A stretch of 12,178 nucleotides of DNA from an uncultured Opitutia bacterium. GTDB lineage: Bacteria; Verrucomicrobiota; Verrucomicrobiia; Opitutales; Opitutaceae. Below, in pieces: positions 5,596 through 12,178 of the stretch. The DNA is taken from positions 1 to 12,178 of the forward strand of contig CALFZM010000020.1 in NCBI GenBank assembly GCA_937952235.1, read 5' to 3'. The position numbers and the translations under genes are program-made. Below the pieces are notes generated by a model, which had not been told where the DNA came from, did no database searches, and saw only the letters and a program-made list of their open reading frames with translations. Position 1 is the stretch's first letter. Each line of letters begins with the position of its first letter.

Positions 5596-7392
5596 TTACG
5601 GCCGCAGGTCGGCCGCGAGGTCGAGTTTCTCGAACCGGCGCCCCAGCCATTGCACGCCGAACCAGAGTTCCGCGGCCAGCACGGCGGCGGCGGCCAGTGC
5701 CGCCAGCGCGAGGGCGGCCGGAACGCCTGTGATCCAGTGAAACATCAGGATCACCGCCCCGCCAGCCAGCAGCGCGGGCGCGAGGGCCGCGGTCATGGCG
5801 ACGACCTGGGCGAAGAAATAAATCATCCGCTGGCCGATCACCTCGGGCCCGCCGCCCCGCATCCGGGAGAGCTGGAACCAGCCGGGGAAGACCAGGGCGG
5901 CGGCGTTGGGCACGAGCAGTTGCAGGAGCACCACGAACGGCGTGGCCAGCGCCAGGCCGGCGCCGCCTGCCAGCCGCAGCCCGGGCGTCAGCCACTCCGC
6001 CCCGCGGCCGACGGGCTGGAAGGCGACCGCGGCGAAAAGCAGCGCCAGCCACAAGACACCGGTCAGGATGATCGCGGGCGTGAGCAGCTCGCCGAGCACG
6101 ATCTGCCAGCCGGGCAGCGGGTAGGTCTTCAGGAGGTCCGCCTGGGGCAGGTCGCTGCGCAGGTCCTGCCGGGCGAACTGCGGGCCGATCAGCAGGACGT
6201 ACGCGGCCAACATCAGGGCCGAGGCGCCCAGCGTGGCGGCGAGCAGCCGGGTGTGGGGCTGGTGGTTCAGCCAGAGCCCGACGCCCACGAGGAGCACGGC
6301 GGTGGCGAGCCAGAGTCGCAGCGTGAAATAGGGCCAGGTCGAAAGCAGGTTCTTCCAGAGAAATGCGAGTTCGGGCCGCCCCGTGCCGCCGAGATGGAAC
6401 GGCGGGCGGCGGCCGGGCCCGGTCGTCGTCGCGGGCCCGCGGCGGCCGGCGCGCCAGGCCTCGATCCGGGCCGTGCGCCGGCGTGCATGGTCGATCGCGG
6501 CGTCCTCGAACGCGACCGCCGACCGGACCACCCACAGGTAGTGCACGAGCAGGACCGCGGCGGCGGGCCCCAGCGCGAGGAGGAATTGCGGGACATCAAG
6601 GGCGAGGAACGGCGCCACCACCAGCCGGAGCGGGGCGAGCAGCCAGTGCAGCGGCGCGGTCCGGGTCAGCGCGATCAGCCAGGCGGAGGCGGCCGGCAGG
6701 TCGATGGCCGCGCCGAGCGGCGGCGTGACAGTCTCCGCCGGCAGGCGAAGTATCGTGACGGTGAATACCAGGACGATCCCGGCCAGGATGAGCAGGCGCC
6801 GCCGCCAGGCGCCCAGGCCGAGATCGGCCAGCCGGGTGAGCGTGAAGCTGGCGCCGCTGAAATGCAGGTTCAGCGCGGAGAAGATGCACCACCACCCGAG
6901 GGCATGCGTGAGGGCGTTGCCCCCGAGCGCGGACCAGCGGTGGGTGAAGAGCATCATCACGCCGGCGCCGACGAGGCTGCGCAACTGCGCGCTGAGTAGG
7001 CGGAAATGCACCAGCGAGCTCCGGCGGATCGGGGCGGGGAAGAGGAACGCAATTTCGGCCTCGGTGAATCCCAGGGCCGCGCGCCGGGTGGGCACGACCC
7101 ACATGAAGGCGAGAAAGACCAGCAGCGCCAGCGTGCCGAAGGCGAGCAGCGCGGGTTGCCAGTCGGCGGGCAGCGCCGCGGCGTTCGCGAACATTTCGTG
7201 CGCCGGGTCCGGCAGCGGCGGCACTGGCCGCGACGGGACGTTTCGGCCCAGCGGCCGGAAAAAGAAGAAGTAGAAGTACGCGCAACCGACGATCGCCCCC
7301 GCCAGGTACTTGGGCTGCCGCAGGCGCCGCAGGCGCGAGAGCAGCCAGTTGCGAAGCGACGTGACGCGGAGATAGACGAGGGCGGAGAACAA
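5596..7392 (-). CDS. Putative ABC exporter, multi-pass permease
   Basis: This is a 598-residue integral membrane protein, probably the transmembrane part of an ABC-2-like exporter (it resembles the Pfam 'putative ABC exporter' family). The N-terminus is amphipathic and basic (LRVTSLRNWLLSRLRRLRQ, then PKYL), followed by an aromatic YFYFFFFRPLG segment. Hydrophobic stretches lie near residues 78-100, 160-185, 200-216, 266-288, 360-403, 435-458, 475-500, 525-550 and 555-580. Two signature-like cytoplasmic segments are AEIAFLFPAPIRRSSLVHF (112-130) and DLPQADLLKTYPLPGWQIVL (414-433), the latter typical of permease regions that face the ATPase. The start is TTG at 7392. The ATPase stop lies in the same frame 76 bases upstream, no better start lies between, and the N-terminus looks natural. 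No Shine-Dalgarno is visible. The ATPase lies upstream and the zincin downstream. Substrate unknown. Confidence 0.8.
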   Translation of the reverse strand: MFSALVYLRVTSLRNWLLSRLRRLRQPKYLAGAIVGCAYFYFFFFRPLGRNVPSRPVPPLPDPAHEMFANAAALPADWQPALLAFGTLALLVFLAFMWVVPTRRAALGFTEAEIAFLFPAPIRRSSLVHFRLLSAQLRSLVGAGVMMLFTHRWSALGGNALTHALGWWCIFSALNLHFSGASFTLTRLADLGLGAWRRRLLILAGIVLVFTVTILRLPAETVTPPLGAAIDLPAASAWLIALTRTAPLHWLLAPLRLVVAPFLALDVPQFLLALGPAAAVLLVHYLWVVRSAVAFEDAAIDHARRRTARIEAWRAGRRGPATTTGPGRRPPFHLGGTGRPELAFLWKNLLSTWPYFTLRLWLATAVLLVGVGLWLNHQPHTRLLAATLGASALMLAAYVLLIGPQFARQDLRSDLPQADLLKTYPLPGWQIVLGELLTPAIILTGVLWLALLFAAVAFQPVGRGAEWLTPGLRLAGGAGLALATPFVVLLQLLVPNAAALVFPGWFQLSRMRGGGPEVIGQRMIYFFAQVVAMTAALAPALLAGGAVILMFHWITGVPAALALAALAAAAVLAAELWFGVQWLGRRFEKLDLAADLRP

Positions 7393-7467
7393 AGGGTTGG
7401 GGGAGCGCGGACAGGTGCTAACCGGCCGGGTGCCAGCGCGGCGGGCGGGCGGAGCGTGGTGCGGGAG

Positions 7468-8196
7468 TCATGCCCCGCCCTCCGTCGCCCGGAGAAACAC
7501 TTCCTCCAGGCTCGGCTTCGCTTCGCCGGGACTGTAGCGGGCGGCGACTTCGGCCAGGGTGCCGGCCGCGATCCTCGCGCCCTGCTTCAGGATCAGCACG
7601 TGGGTGCACACCTCCTCCAGCAGGTGCAGGAGGTGGGAGCTGAGCACGATCGCGGCTCCCCCGCGCGCGCGCTGGACGATCGAATCCTTCATCCGCCGGA
7701 TGCCGAGCGGATCGAGACCCGTGAGCGGCTCGTCGAAGAACATCACCTGAGGTGCGTGCAGCAGCCCGCAGGCGATCGCGAGCTTCTGCTTCATGCCGCG
7801 CGACAACTCGCCGGGGAGCTGGTCGGCCTTGTCCGCGATCTCGAACTCCTCGAGCAGCGGCTGCGCCTTCGCCTCGTGATCGCGCACGCCGTAGATGCGG
7901 GCGGCGAACGCGAGGTGCTGGCGCACCGTGAGGTAATCGAAGAGGCGCGGTTCGTCGGCGAAGAACGCGAGGGTGCGCTTGGCCGGCAGGGGATCCCGGC
8001 CCAGGTCGTGGCCGGCGATCCGGATCGTGCCCGACGTCGCGGGGATGATGCCCGCGAGGCAGCGCAGCGTGCTGGTCTTGCCCGCGCCGTTCGGCCCGAC
8101 CAGGCCGAGCACCTCGCCCGGCTGCACCGCAAACGAGAGGGCGTTGACGGCGGTGAAGGTGCCGTAGCGCTTGGTCAGGTCGCTCACCTCGATCAT
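7468..8196 (-). CDS. ABC transporter ATP-binding protein
   Basis: This is the 242-residue cytoplasmic ATPase of an ABC exporter, presumably powering the permease encoded next. All nucleotide-binding motifs are visible: Walker A GPNGAGKTS (34-42, K40), signature LSRGMKQKLA (131-140), Walker B VMFFDEP (151-157, D155 and E156), D-loop GLDP (160-163) and H-loop SSH (H188). The Q-loop position reads FFADEPRLFDYLT, with Asp where Gln is usual, a variation often seen in this exporter branch. The start ATG at 8196 gives MIEVSDLTKRYG, the standard N-terminus; the 54-codon in-frame extension to 8358 is not conserved in type. The TGA stop overlaps an out-of-frame ATG (ATGA) that opens a 17-codon frame before the permease. 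It is divergent from the Spy/CpxP-like gene across 148 bases. Confidence 0.95.
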   Translation of the reverse strand: MIEVSDLTKRYGTFTAVNALSFAVQPGEVLGLVGPNGAGKTSTLRCLAGIIPATSGTIRIAGHDLGRDPLPAKRTLAFFADEPRLFDYLTVRQHLAFAARIYGVRDHEAKAQPLLEEFEIADKADQLPGELSRGMKQKLAIACGLLHAPQVMFFDEPLTGLDPLGIRRMKDSIVQRARGGAAIVLSSHLLHLLEEVCTHVLILKQGARIAAGTLAEVAARYSPGEAKPSLEEVFLRATEGGA

Positions 8197-8287
8197 GGGC
8201 CGCGACGCTGCGGTCGCGAAACCGGCGCGGCAAGCTCGCGCAAGATTCCGAGTAACTCTTCCCCGGGTGCTCCGTCTTGCGCTCCGT

Positions 8288-8303
8288 TGCGGCTTTTGCC
8301 GCA
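8288..8303. other. Small perfect inverted repeat in a divergent promoter region
   Basis: TGCGGC (8288-8293) and GCCGCA (8298-8303) flank TTTT. The 6-bp stem lies between the divergent ABC ATPase and Spy/CpxP-like starts, 41 bases before the latter's ATG. It could be a transcription-factor half-site pair or a 5'-UTR hairpin. I could not identify convincing -35 and -10 elements around it. Confidence 0.3.
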
Positions 8304-8344
8304 TCGTTCGCAACCCTGAAATCAACGCCCGTTTCCCCCCTCCC

Positions 8345-8722
8345 ATGAATCTTCGCAAATTGCTCGTTGTCGCCGTCGCGGCCGCCGCGATGTTTTCCAG
8401 TTCGCTCCTCCAGGCCCAGGATCAGAAGAAGGGCCGCGGTGGCGGCATGGGGATGACGGTGGAGCGGATCGAGCAGGCCGTGGGCAGCCTCTCGGCCGAA
8501 CAGAAGACCAAGATCGAGGCCATCCTCGCCAAAGTGCGCGAGCAGATGCAGGGCCTCCAGGGCGCCTCGCAGGAGGACCGCCAGGCCAAGATGCGCGAGA
8601 TCATGGCCTCCTCCCGCACCGAGATCCGTGCCGTGCTCACCCCCGAGCAGGCGAAGAAGTATGACGAGATGGCGGCGCAGGGCCGGGGCCAGGGCGGTGG
8701 TGGCCGGAAGAAGAACCAGTAA
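8345..8722 (+). CDS. Spy/CpxP-like small exported protein (LTxxQ type)
   Basis: This is a 125-residue exported, likely periplasmic, helical protein similar to the Spy/CpxP LTxxQ family, whose known members act as chaperones or envelope-stress modulators. The N-terminus (MNLRKLLVVAVAAAAMFSSS followed by LLQA) is a signal peptide with cleavage near residue 24. The mature part is charged and helical: LSAEQKTKIEAILAKVREQM (about 50-69) and the LTPEQAKKYDEM motif (about 99-110), two LTxEQ-like elements spaced as in the family. A low-complexity Gly-rich segment (GRGGGMGM) follows the signal peptide, and the C-terminus is GRGQGGGGRKKNQ, which is unusual. The ATG at 8345 is chosen because the signal peptide begins there; upstream is pyrimidine-rich with no Shine-Dalgarno. 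It ends in a strong terminator. A stress-response role is inference. Confidence 0.82.
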   Translation: MNLRKLLVVAVAAAAMFSSSLLQAQDQKKGRGGGMGMTVERIEQAVGSLSAEQKTKIEAILAKVREQMQGLQGASQEDRQAKMREIMASSRTEIRAVLTPEQAKKYDEMAAQGRGQGGGGRKKNQ

Positions 8723-8751
8723 GCCCGCAGACTTTGTCAGGGGTTGGTGTT

Positions 8752-8789
8752 GGCCGCCGCGGATCGCAGCCCGCGGCGGCCGTTTTATT
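8752..8789 (+). terminator. Intrinsic terminator after the Spy/CpxP-like gene
   Basis: GGCCGCCGCGG (8752-8762) pairs perfectly with CCGCGGCGGCC (8771-8781) around an 8-base loop, followed by GTTTTATT. It starts 30 bases after the stop codon. The very stable GC stem followed by a T-rich tail is the classic Rho-independent form. The remaining 137 bases up to the flavoprotein start show no feature I can support. Confidence 0.88.
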
Positions 8790-8926
8790 GTCCGGCCGGG
8801 AGCACCGGAGCGCGGATCCGCAGGTCGGAATCCAGGCCGGCAGCTCGAGCCCGCGTGCCGTGCAAGGCCCGCCGGTGGAAGACATTTCATCTTCGACTCC
8901 GCTGCCGGCGCGCCCAGCGTGCCCGC

Positions 8927-10255
8927 ATGGCGGAAAAGGTGCGTGTCATCGTGATCGGCGGCGGAGCCGCCGGGATGTTCGCTGCCATTGCCGCGGCCGA
9001 GAAACTCGGCCCGGCCGGCGAGGTCTCGGTGTACGAGGCTACCGCGCACCCGCTCGCCAAGGTGCGGGTTTCCGGCGGCGGGCGTTGCAACGTCACGCAC
9101 GCATGCTTTGAGCCGCGCGAGCTGGTCAAGTTCTACCCTCGCGGCGGACGTGAACTGCTGGGCGCGTTCCATCGCTGGCAGCCGCGCGACACCGTGGGCT
9201 GGTTCGCGCGCCACGGCGTCGAGACGAAAACCGAGGCGGACGGACGGATGTTCCCGGTGACGGACGACTCCGCCACGATCGTAGACTGCCTGCTGCGCGT
9301 CGCGCGCGACACCGGAGTCCGCCTGTTTACCAGTCTCGGGGTCCGCAAGGTGGAACGACTCGCCTTCCGGCCCAGCATGAGCGCCGGCGAGCGCGGGGAC
9401 GCCACGCCGCCTCCGGCCCGCACCGGCTTCTGGGTCACACTGACGGACGGCGCGGAAGTGCGCTGCGAACGCCTGATTGTCGCCACCGGCGGCAACCGTT
9501 CGTCCGCGGGCTTCACGATCGCGGAAGCGCTCGGGCACACCGTGGAGCCGCTCGTGCCGTCGCTTTTCACGTTTCACATCGACGACGCCCGACTGATCGG
9601 GCTTTCGGGCGTGTCGCTCGAGGAGGCGGCGGTGTCCGTGCCCGGCACGAAGTTGCGCGCCGCGGGGCCGTTGCTGGTGACCCACTGGGGTCTGAGCGGT
9701 CCGGCCATCCTGAAACTCTCCGCGTGGGGCGCGCGTGAACTGGCGGCGCGAAACTATGAATTTTCCCTGGCCGTGAACTTCGCGCCGCCACACACCCGCG
9801 AGAGCCTCGTGCGGGAGCTGGCGGGCGTGCGGGAAAAGAACCCGCGCAAGCAGCTCACCACGTGGAGCCCGCTGCCGATGCCCCAACGCCTGTGGGAACG
9901 ACTCGTCACCGCCAGCGGCATCGCCGCCACGACGCCCTGGACCGCGGTCGGCAACGCCGCTTTGAACGCGCTCGCGGCGCAGTTGACCGCGGCGGAATTC
10001 AAGGTCGTCGGCAAGAGCCTGTTCAAGGATGAGTTTGTCACCTGCGGCGGAGTGAAGCTGAGCGAGGTCGATTTCCGGCGGATGGAGAGCCGGGTTTGCC
10101 CCGGCCTGCATTTTGCAGGGGAGGTGCTCGACATCGACGGCGTCACCGGCGGCTTCAATTTCCAGGCGGCGTGGACGACCGGCCGGATTGCGGGCGAGGC
10201 GATGGAGGGTGGCGGGAATGAGGCAGTGAGGGGTGGCGACACGGAGCGCCCTTGA
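8927..10255 (+). CDS. HI0933/YhiN-family FAD-dependent flavoprotein
   Basis: This is a 442-residue NAD(P)/FAD-binding flavoprotein of the HI0933-like family (E. coli YhiN). Family members bind FAD, but their physiological substrate is not established. The dinucleotide-binding motif is VIVIGGGAAGMFAA (7-20), and the family-specific VSGGGRCNVTH follows at 48-58. GRMFPVTDDSATIVD lies near 106-120, TGGNRSSAGFTIAEALGH near 187-204, GPLLVTHWGLSGPAIL near 247-262, and the C-terminal FAGEVLDIDGVTGGFNFQAAW near 399-419 completes the FAD site. It is slightly long for the family; a loop near residues 147-167 (RPSMSAGERGDATPPPA) and a tail after GEAM look like extra sequence. ATG at 8927 gives a normal N-terminus. 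Its TGA overlaps the TTG of the AEC gene, so the two are likely co-transcribed. Confidence 0.93.
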   Translation: MAEKVRVIVIGGGAAGMFAAIAAAEKLGPAGEVSVYEATAHPLAKVRVSGGGRCNVTHACFEPRELVKFYPRGGRELLGAFHRWQPRDTVGWFARHGVETKTEADGRMFPVTDDSATIVDCLLRVARDTGVRLFTSLGVRKVERLAFRPSMSAGERGDATPPPARTGFWVTLTDGAEVRCERLIVATGGNRSSAGFTIAEALGHTVEPLVPSLFTFHIDDARLIGLSGVSLEEAAVSVPGTKLRAAGPLLVTHWGLSGPAILKLSAWGARELAARNYEFSLAVNFAPPHTRESLVRELAGVREKNPRKQLTTWSPLPMPQRLWERLVTASGIAATTPWTAVGNAALNALAAQLTAAEFKVVGKSLFKDEFVTCGGVKLSEVDFRRMESRVCPGLHFAGEVLDIDGVTGGFNFQAAWTTGRIAGEAMEGGGNEAVRGGDTERP

Positions 10256-10295
10256 GCTTTGCCCGCGCTCCCTCATTTCCTCTTTTCCTCATTCC
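10215..10295. repeat. Imperfect nested inverted repeat at the flavoprotein/AEC junction
   Basis: GGAATGAGG (10215-10223) pairs with CCTCATTCC (10287-10295), TGAGGG (10227-10232) with CCCTCA (10270-10275), and GGAGCGC (10243-10249) with GCGCTCC (10265-10271). The last two right arms overlap by two bases, so those two pairings cannot both be complete. The centre holds the TTGA stop/start overlap. The arms encode the non-conserved tail of the flavoprotein and the non-conserved head of the AEC protein, suggesting an inserted or expanded repeat. I cannot assign it to a known element. Confidence 0.5.
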
Positions 10296-11247
10296 GTCCT
10301 ACCTCCAACTCCTGCTGCTCGTCGTCCCCGTTTTCGCCATCATCGGCCTCGGCGTCGTGGCCCGGCGCGTGCACTGGATCGAGGGCGAAGCGGAGACGAG
10401 CCTGATCCGGCTGGTGATCAACCTGCTCTATCCGTGCCTGATCTTCGAATCGGTGGCGGCCAATCCGGCCGTCGGCTCCTCCGATAATCTGATCTGGCCG
10501 CCGCTGCTGGGCTTCGGCGTGACGGCCCTGGGCCTTTATGGCGGACGGTTGGCGGCGAAGGCGATCGGGCTGCAGGTGGGCACGGGACTGCGGACGTTCG
10601 CGCTGGCGGTCGGCATCGCCAACTACGGCTACCTGCCGCTGCCGATCATGGAGGCGATCTGGGGAGCGGAGAGCCGCGGGGTGTTGCTCGTTTATGGCGT
10701 CGGCGTCGAAGTCGCGATCTGGACGGTCGGACTGCTGGTGCTGAGCGGGGAGTCGTTGCGCCAAGGGTGGCGGCGGCTCATCAACCCGATCCTGATCTCC
10801 CTCCTGGTCGCAGTCGCGTGCAACCTCGGCGGGATTCCGCCGCTGCTGCCGGCGTTCGTGACGAAGACGATCCACGCGCTGGGCGCCTGCGCGATCCCGC
10901 TGGGCCTGCTGATGACCGGCGTGAACCTCGCGCAATACCTGCACGAGCCGCGCACGCTGTTCTCCCCGCGGGTGTCAGTGGCCGCGATGGTTCTCCGACT
11001 GGGCTTGCTGCCGTTGCTGGGCCTCGTGCTCGCCAAATTCCTGCCGCTGTCGGTCGAGCTGAAACGTGTCCTCGTGGTGCAGGCGGCAATGCCGTCGGCG
11101 GTCAGCCCGATCATCATTGCCCGGCTCTACGGCGGGCATCCGCCCACCGCGGTGCAGATCGTCCTCGGCACGACCGCCCTTGGCATCCTCGTCATTCCGC
11201 TCTGGCTGCGGGTTGGATTTGAATGGGTGGGGATTTCGAGTCCGTAA
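10252..11247 (+). CDS. AEC (auxin efflux carrier) family permease
   Basis: This inner-membrane transporter belongs to the AEC family, whose bacterial members export or exchange small carboxylates such as malate, but the substrate here is unknown. The 331-residue frame has about ten hydrophobic segments. Family features include LLLLVVPVFAIIGLGVVARR near residues 20-39, RLVINLLYPCLIFES near 53-67, the substrate-region motif VGIANYGYLPLPI at about 120-132 in the first half, and VVQAAMPSAVSPIIIARLYG near 276-295 in the second half. The start is uncertain. TTG at 10252 overlaps the flavoprotein stop, but the first 13 residues are low-complexity and unlike relatives. ATT at 10291 would give MPSYLQLL, a more natural AEC N-terminus. 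No ATG or GTG in this region is in frame. Length is otherwise normal. Confidence 0.88.
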   Translation: MSFARAPSFPLFLIPSYLQLLLLVVPVFAIIGLGVVARRVHWIEGEAETSLIRLVINLLYPCLIFESVAANPAVGSSDNLIWPPLLGFGVTALGLYGGRLAAKAIGLQVGTGLRTFALAVGIANYGYLPLPIMEAIWGAESRGVLLVYGVGVEVAIWTVGLLVLSGESLRQGWRRLINPILISLLVAVACNLGGIPPLLPAFVTKTIHALGACAIPLGLLMTGVNLAQYLHEPRTLFSPRVSVAAMVLRLGLLPLLGLVLAKFLPLSVELKRVLVVQAAMPSAVSPIIIARLYGGHPPTAVQIVLGTTALGILVIPLWLRVGFEWVGISSP

Positions 11248-11259
11248 CCGCCCGGGCGG
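11248..11259. other. 12-base palindrome directly after the AEC stop
   Basis: CCGCCCGGGCGG is a perfect palindrome that begins at the base after the AEC stop codon. The rest of the 61-base gap before the TerC-family gene is pyrimidine-rich. Without a loop or T-tract it is at best a weak terminator, and its GC content makes chance occurrence plausible. Confidence 0.3.
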
Positions 11260-11308
11260 CCTGCTGTCATTCCTCCCTCGTCCCTGCTCAACTTCTCCCG
11301 CCTTCACC

Positions 11309-12061
11309 ATGGATTTCCTCGCCGATCCCCAAGTCTGGATCTCGCTCTTCACCCTGACGGCGCTCGAGATCGTCCTCGGCATCGACAACATCATCTTCAT
11401 CTCGATTCTCGCCGGGAAGCTGCCGGTGGAGGAGCAGGGCAAGGCGAGGAAACTCGGCCTGACCCTGGCGCTCGTGACGCGGATCCTGCTGCTGCTGAGC
11501 CTGACGTGGATCATGGGCCTGACCAAGCCGCTCTTCACGCTGCCCGTCATGGATCAGCCCATCTCCGGCCGGGACCTTGTCCTGCTGCTCGGCGGGCTGT
11601 TCCTGATCTGGAAGAGCGTGAAGGAAGTGCACGAGAAGCTCGAGGCGGAGGACGGACACGCGACGAAGAGCCTGACGCGCGTTTCGTTCGCCAGCGTGAT
11701 CGTGCAGATTCTCCTGCTCGATATCGTGTTCTCCCTCGATTCCGTGATCACCGCCGTCGGCATGGCCAACCAGCTCTGGGTCATGATCACGGCCGTGATC
11801 ATCGCGCTGGGCGTGATGCTGGTGTTTGCCGAGTCGATCAGCAACTTCGTGAACCGTCACCCGACGCTGAAGATGCTCGCGTTGAGCTTTCTCATCATGA
11901 TCGGCGTGATGCTGGTGGCCGAGGGTCTCGGGCAGCACATCCCCAAAGGCTACATCTACTTCGCCATGGCCTTCGCCTTCGGCGTCGAGATGCTCAACCT
12001 TCGCGTGCGCACCCGGCAGGGTCGGAAGGAGCCGGTCGAGCTGCACCAGCCGTATCGGTGA
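11309..12061 (+). CDS. TerC-family integral membrane protein (YgdQ/YoaE type)
   Basis: This is a 250-residue inner-membrane protein of the TerC family. Characterised relatives are linked to tellurite resistance, and some to metal (Mn) export; this branch resembles E. coli YgdQ in length. The paired acidic family motifs are present in two membrane segments: ALEIVLGIDNIIFISILAGK (18-37, with E20, D26, N27) and LLDIVFSLDSVITAVGMANQ (136-155, with D138, D144, S145). Other hydrophobic stretches lie near 50-70, 88-101, 156-176, 187-205 and 214-230. The loop around 104-125 is charged. ATG at 11309 gives the usual short MDFLADPQVWISLFTL N-terminus; an upstream open extension is rejected. No Shine-Dalgarno is visible. 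A 61-base gap separates it from the AEC gene, so co-transcription is possible. Tellurite resistance should not be assumed. Confidence 0.93.
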   Translation: MDFLADPQVWISLFTLTALEIVLGIDNIIFISILAGKLPVEEQGKARKLGLTLALVTRILLLLSLTWIMGLTKPLFTLPVMDQPISGRDLVLLLGGLFLIWKSVKEVHEKLEAEDGHATKSLTRVSFASVIVQILLLDIVFSLDSVITAVGMANQLWVMITAVIIALGVMLVFAESISNFVNRHPTLKMLALSFLIMIGVMLVAEGLGQHIPKGYIYFAMAFAFGVEMLNLRVRTRQGRKEPVELHQPYR

Positions 12062-12090
12062 AGTGACGCGTGCCCGGGCAGAAAGGGGTC

Positions 12091-12131
12091 AGGCCGTTAC
12101 ATGTTACAGCCGCTGTAACATGTAACGGCCT
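12091..12131. repeat. REP-like palindromic element, perfect 19-bp arms
   Basis: AGGCCGTTACATGTTACAG (12091-12109) and its exact reverse complement (12113-12131) flank a CCG spacer. Just upstream is GAAAGGGGTC (12081-12090), and a GTCCCCTC segment lies downstream (about 12139-12146), giving a GGGGTCAGG-type head with a degraded mirror. This layout fits REP sequences mobilised by TnpA-REP (RAYT, Y1-type) transposases; that link is inference and no such gene is in the window. Lying 29 bases after the TerC stop, it may also shield or terminate that transcript. It is AT-richer in its core than the surrounding DNA. The last 47 bases of the window show no gene I can support. Confidence 0.85.
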
Positions 12132-12178
12132 TCTCTGAGTCCCCTCGTGCAAGCCGAAGTTTTGAGTTCATTTTCGGT

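Noticed and set aside
5587..8319. Long plus-strand frames (470 and 437 codons) opposite the exporter operon
   Set aside because: Both are low-complexity Gln/Arg/Gly/Glu-rich shadows of the permease and ATPase, with no recognisable domain or start context.
8197..8358. 54-residue N-terminal extension of the ABC ATPase
   Set aside because: The extension is Arg-rich, overlaps the divergent gene's start, and the ABC domain begins in the standard way at MIEVSDLTKRYG.
7418..10276. A 952-codon open frame on the minus strand
   Set aside because: It is antisense to the flavoprotein, Spy-like gene and in another frame to the ABC ATPase, all of which have clear family motifs. Its translation is Arg/Ala/His-rich with no domain; long shadow frames are expected at this GC content.
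11309..12061. Tellurite-resistance function for the TerC-family gene
   Set aside because: No other ter genes are present and this YgdQ-like branch is common in bacteria without tellurite operons, so only the family name is supported.

Overview
This window reads as an ordinary, gene-dense chromosomal stretch of a high-GC Gram-negative bacterium. Protein similarities, starts without a visible Shine-Dalgarno, short intergenic tandem repeats and a GGGGTCAG-type palindrome suggest Verrucomicrobiota, perhaps Opitutaceae-like. That placement is an inference from family recognition, because there is no rRNA or marker gene here. I see no tRNA, rRNA, CRISPR array, integrase or complete insertion sequence, and no gene-free stretch longer than about 210 bases.

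Layout from left to right. The 3' part of a MATE-type drug/cation antiporter runs off the left edge (1-840). Converging on it is a minus-strand pair: a cystathionine gamma-synthase-like PLP enzyme (2665-1166) followed by a DUF167/YggU protein (1122-850). Divergent from the PLP enzyme, across a 188-base gap that holds seven tandem copies of a 7-mer, is exodeoxyribonuclease III (2854-3615). After it come a 42-codon remnant of an SRPBCC-domain gene (3658-3786) and a stand-alone CinA C-terminal-domain protein (3783-4337), overlapping by ATGA.

The central block is on the minus strand. An ABC ATPase (8196-7468), a large multi-pass putative ABC exporter permease (7392-5596) and a minimal zincin metallopeptidase (5588-5217) form a likely operon. 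A secreted SYLF-domain lipid-binding protein (5056-4376) follows after a 160-base gap. Divergent from the ATPase is a small exported Spy/CpxP-like protein (8345-8722), which ends in the best intrinsic terminator of the window.

The right part is on the plus strand: an HI0933/YhiN-type flavoprotein (8927-10255), an AEC-family permease that overlaps it by TTGA (10252-11247), and a TerC-family membrane protein (11309-12061). The window ends in a nearly perfect palindromic REP-like element (12091-12131).

I did not find a convincing undescribed system. The items most worth a second look are the REP-like palindrome, the heptamer repeat touching the PLP-enzyme start, the SRPBCC remnant fused by stop/start overlap to the CinA-like gene, the ABC exporter plus minimal protease operon, the fungal-type flavour of the PLP enzyme, and the remodelled flavoprotein/AEC junction.
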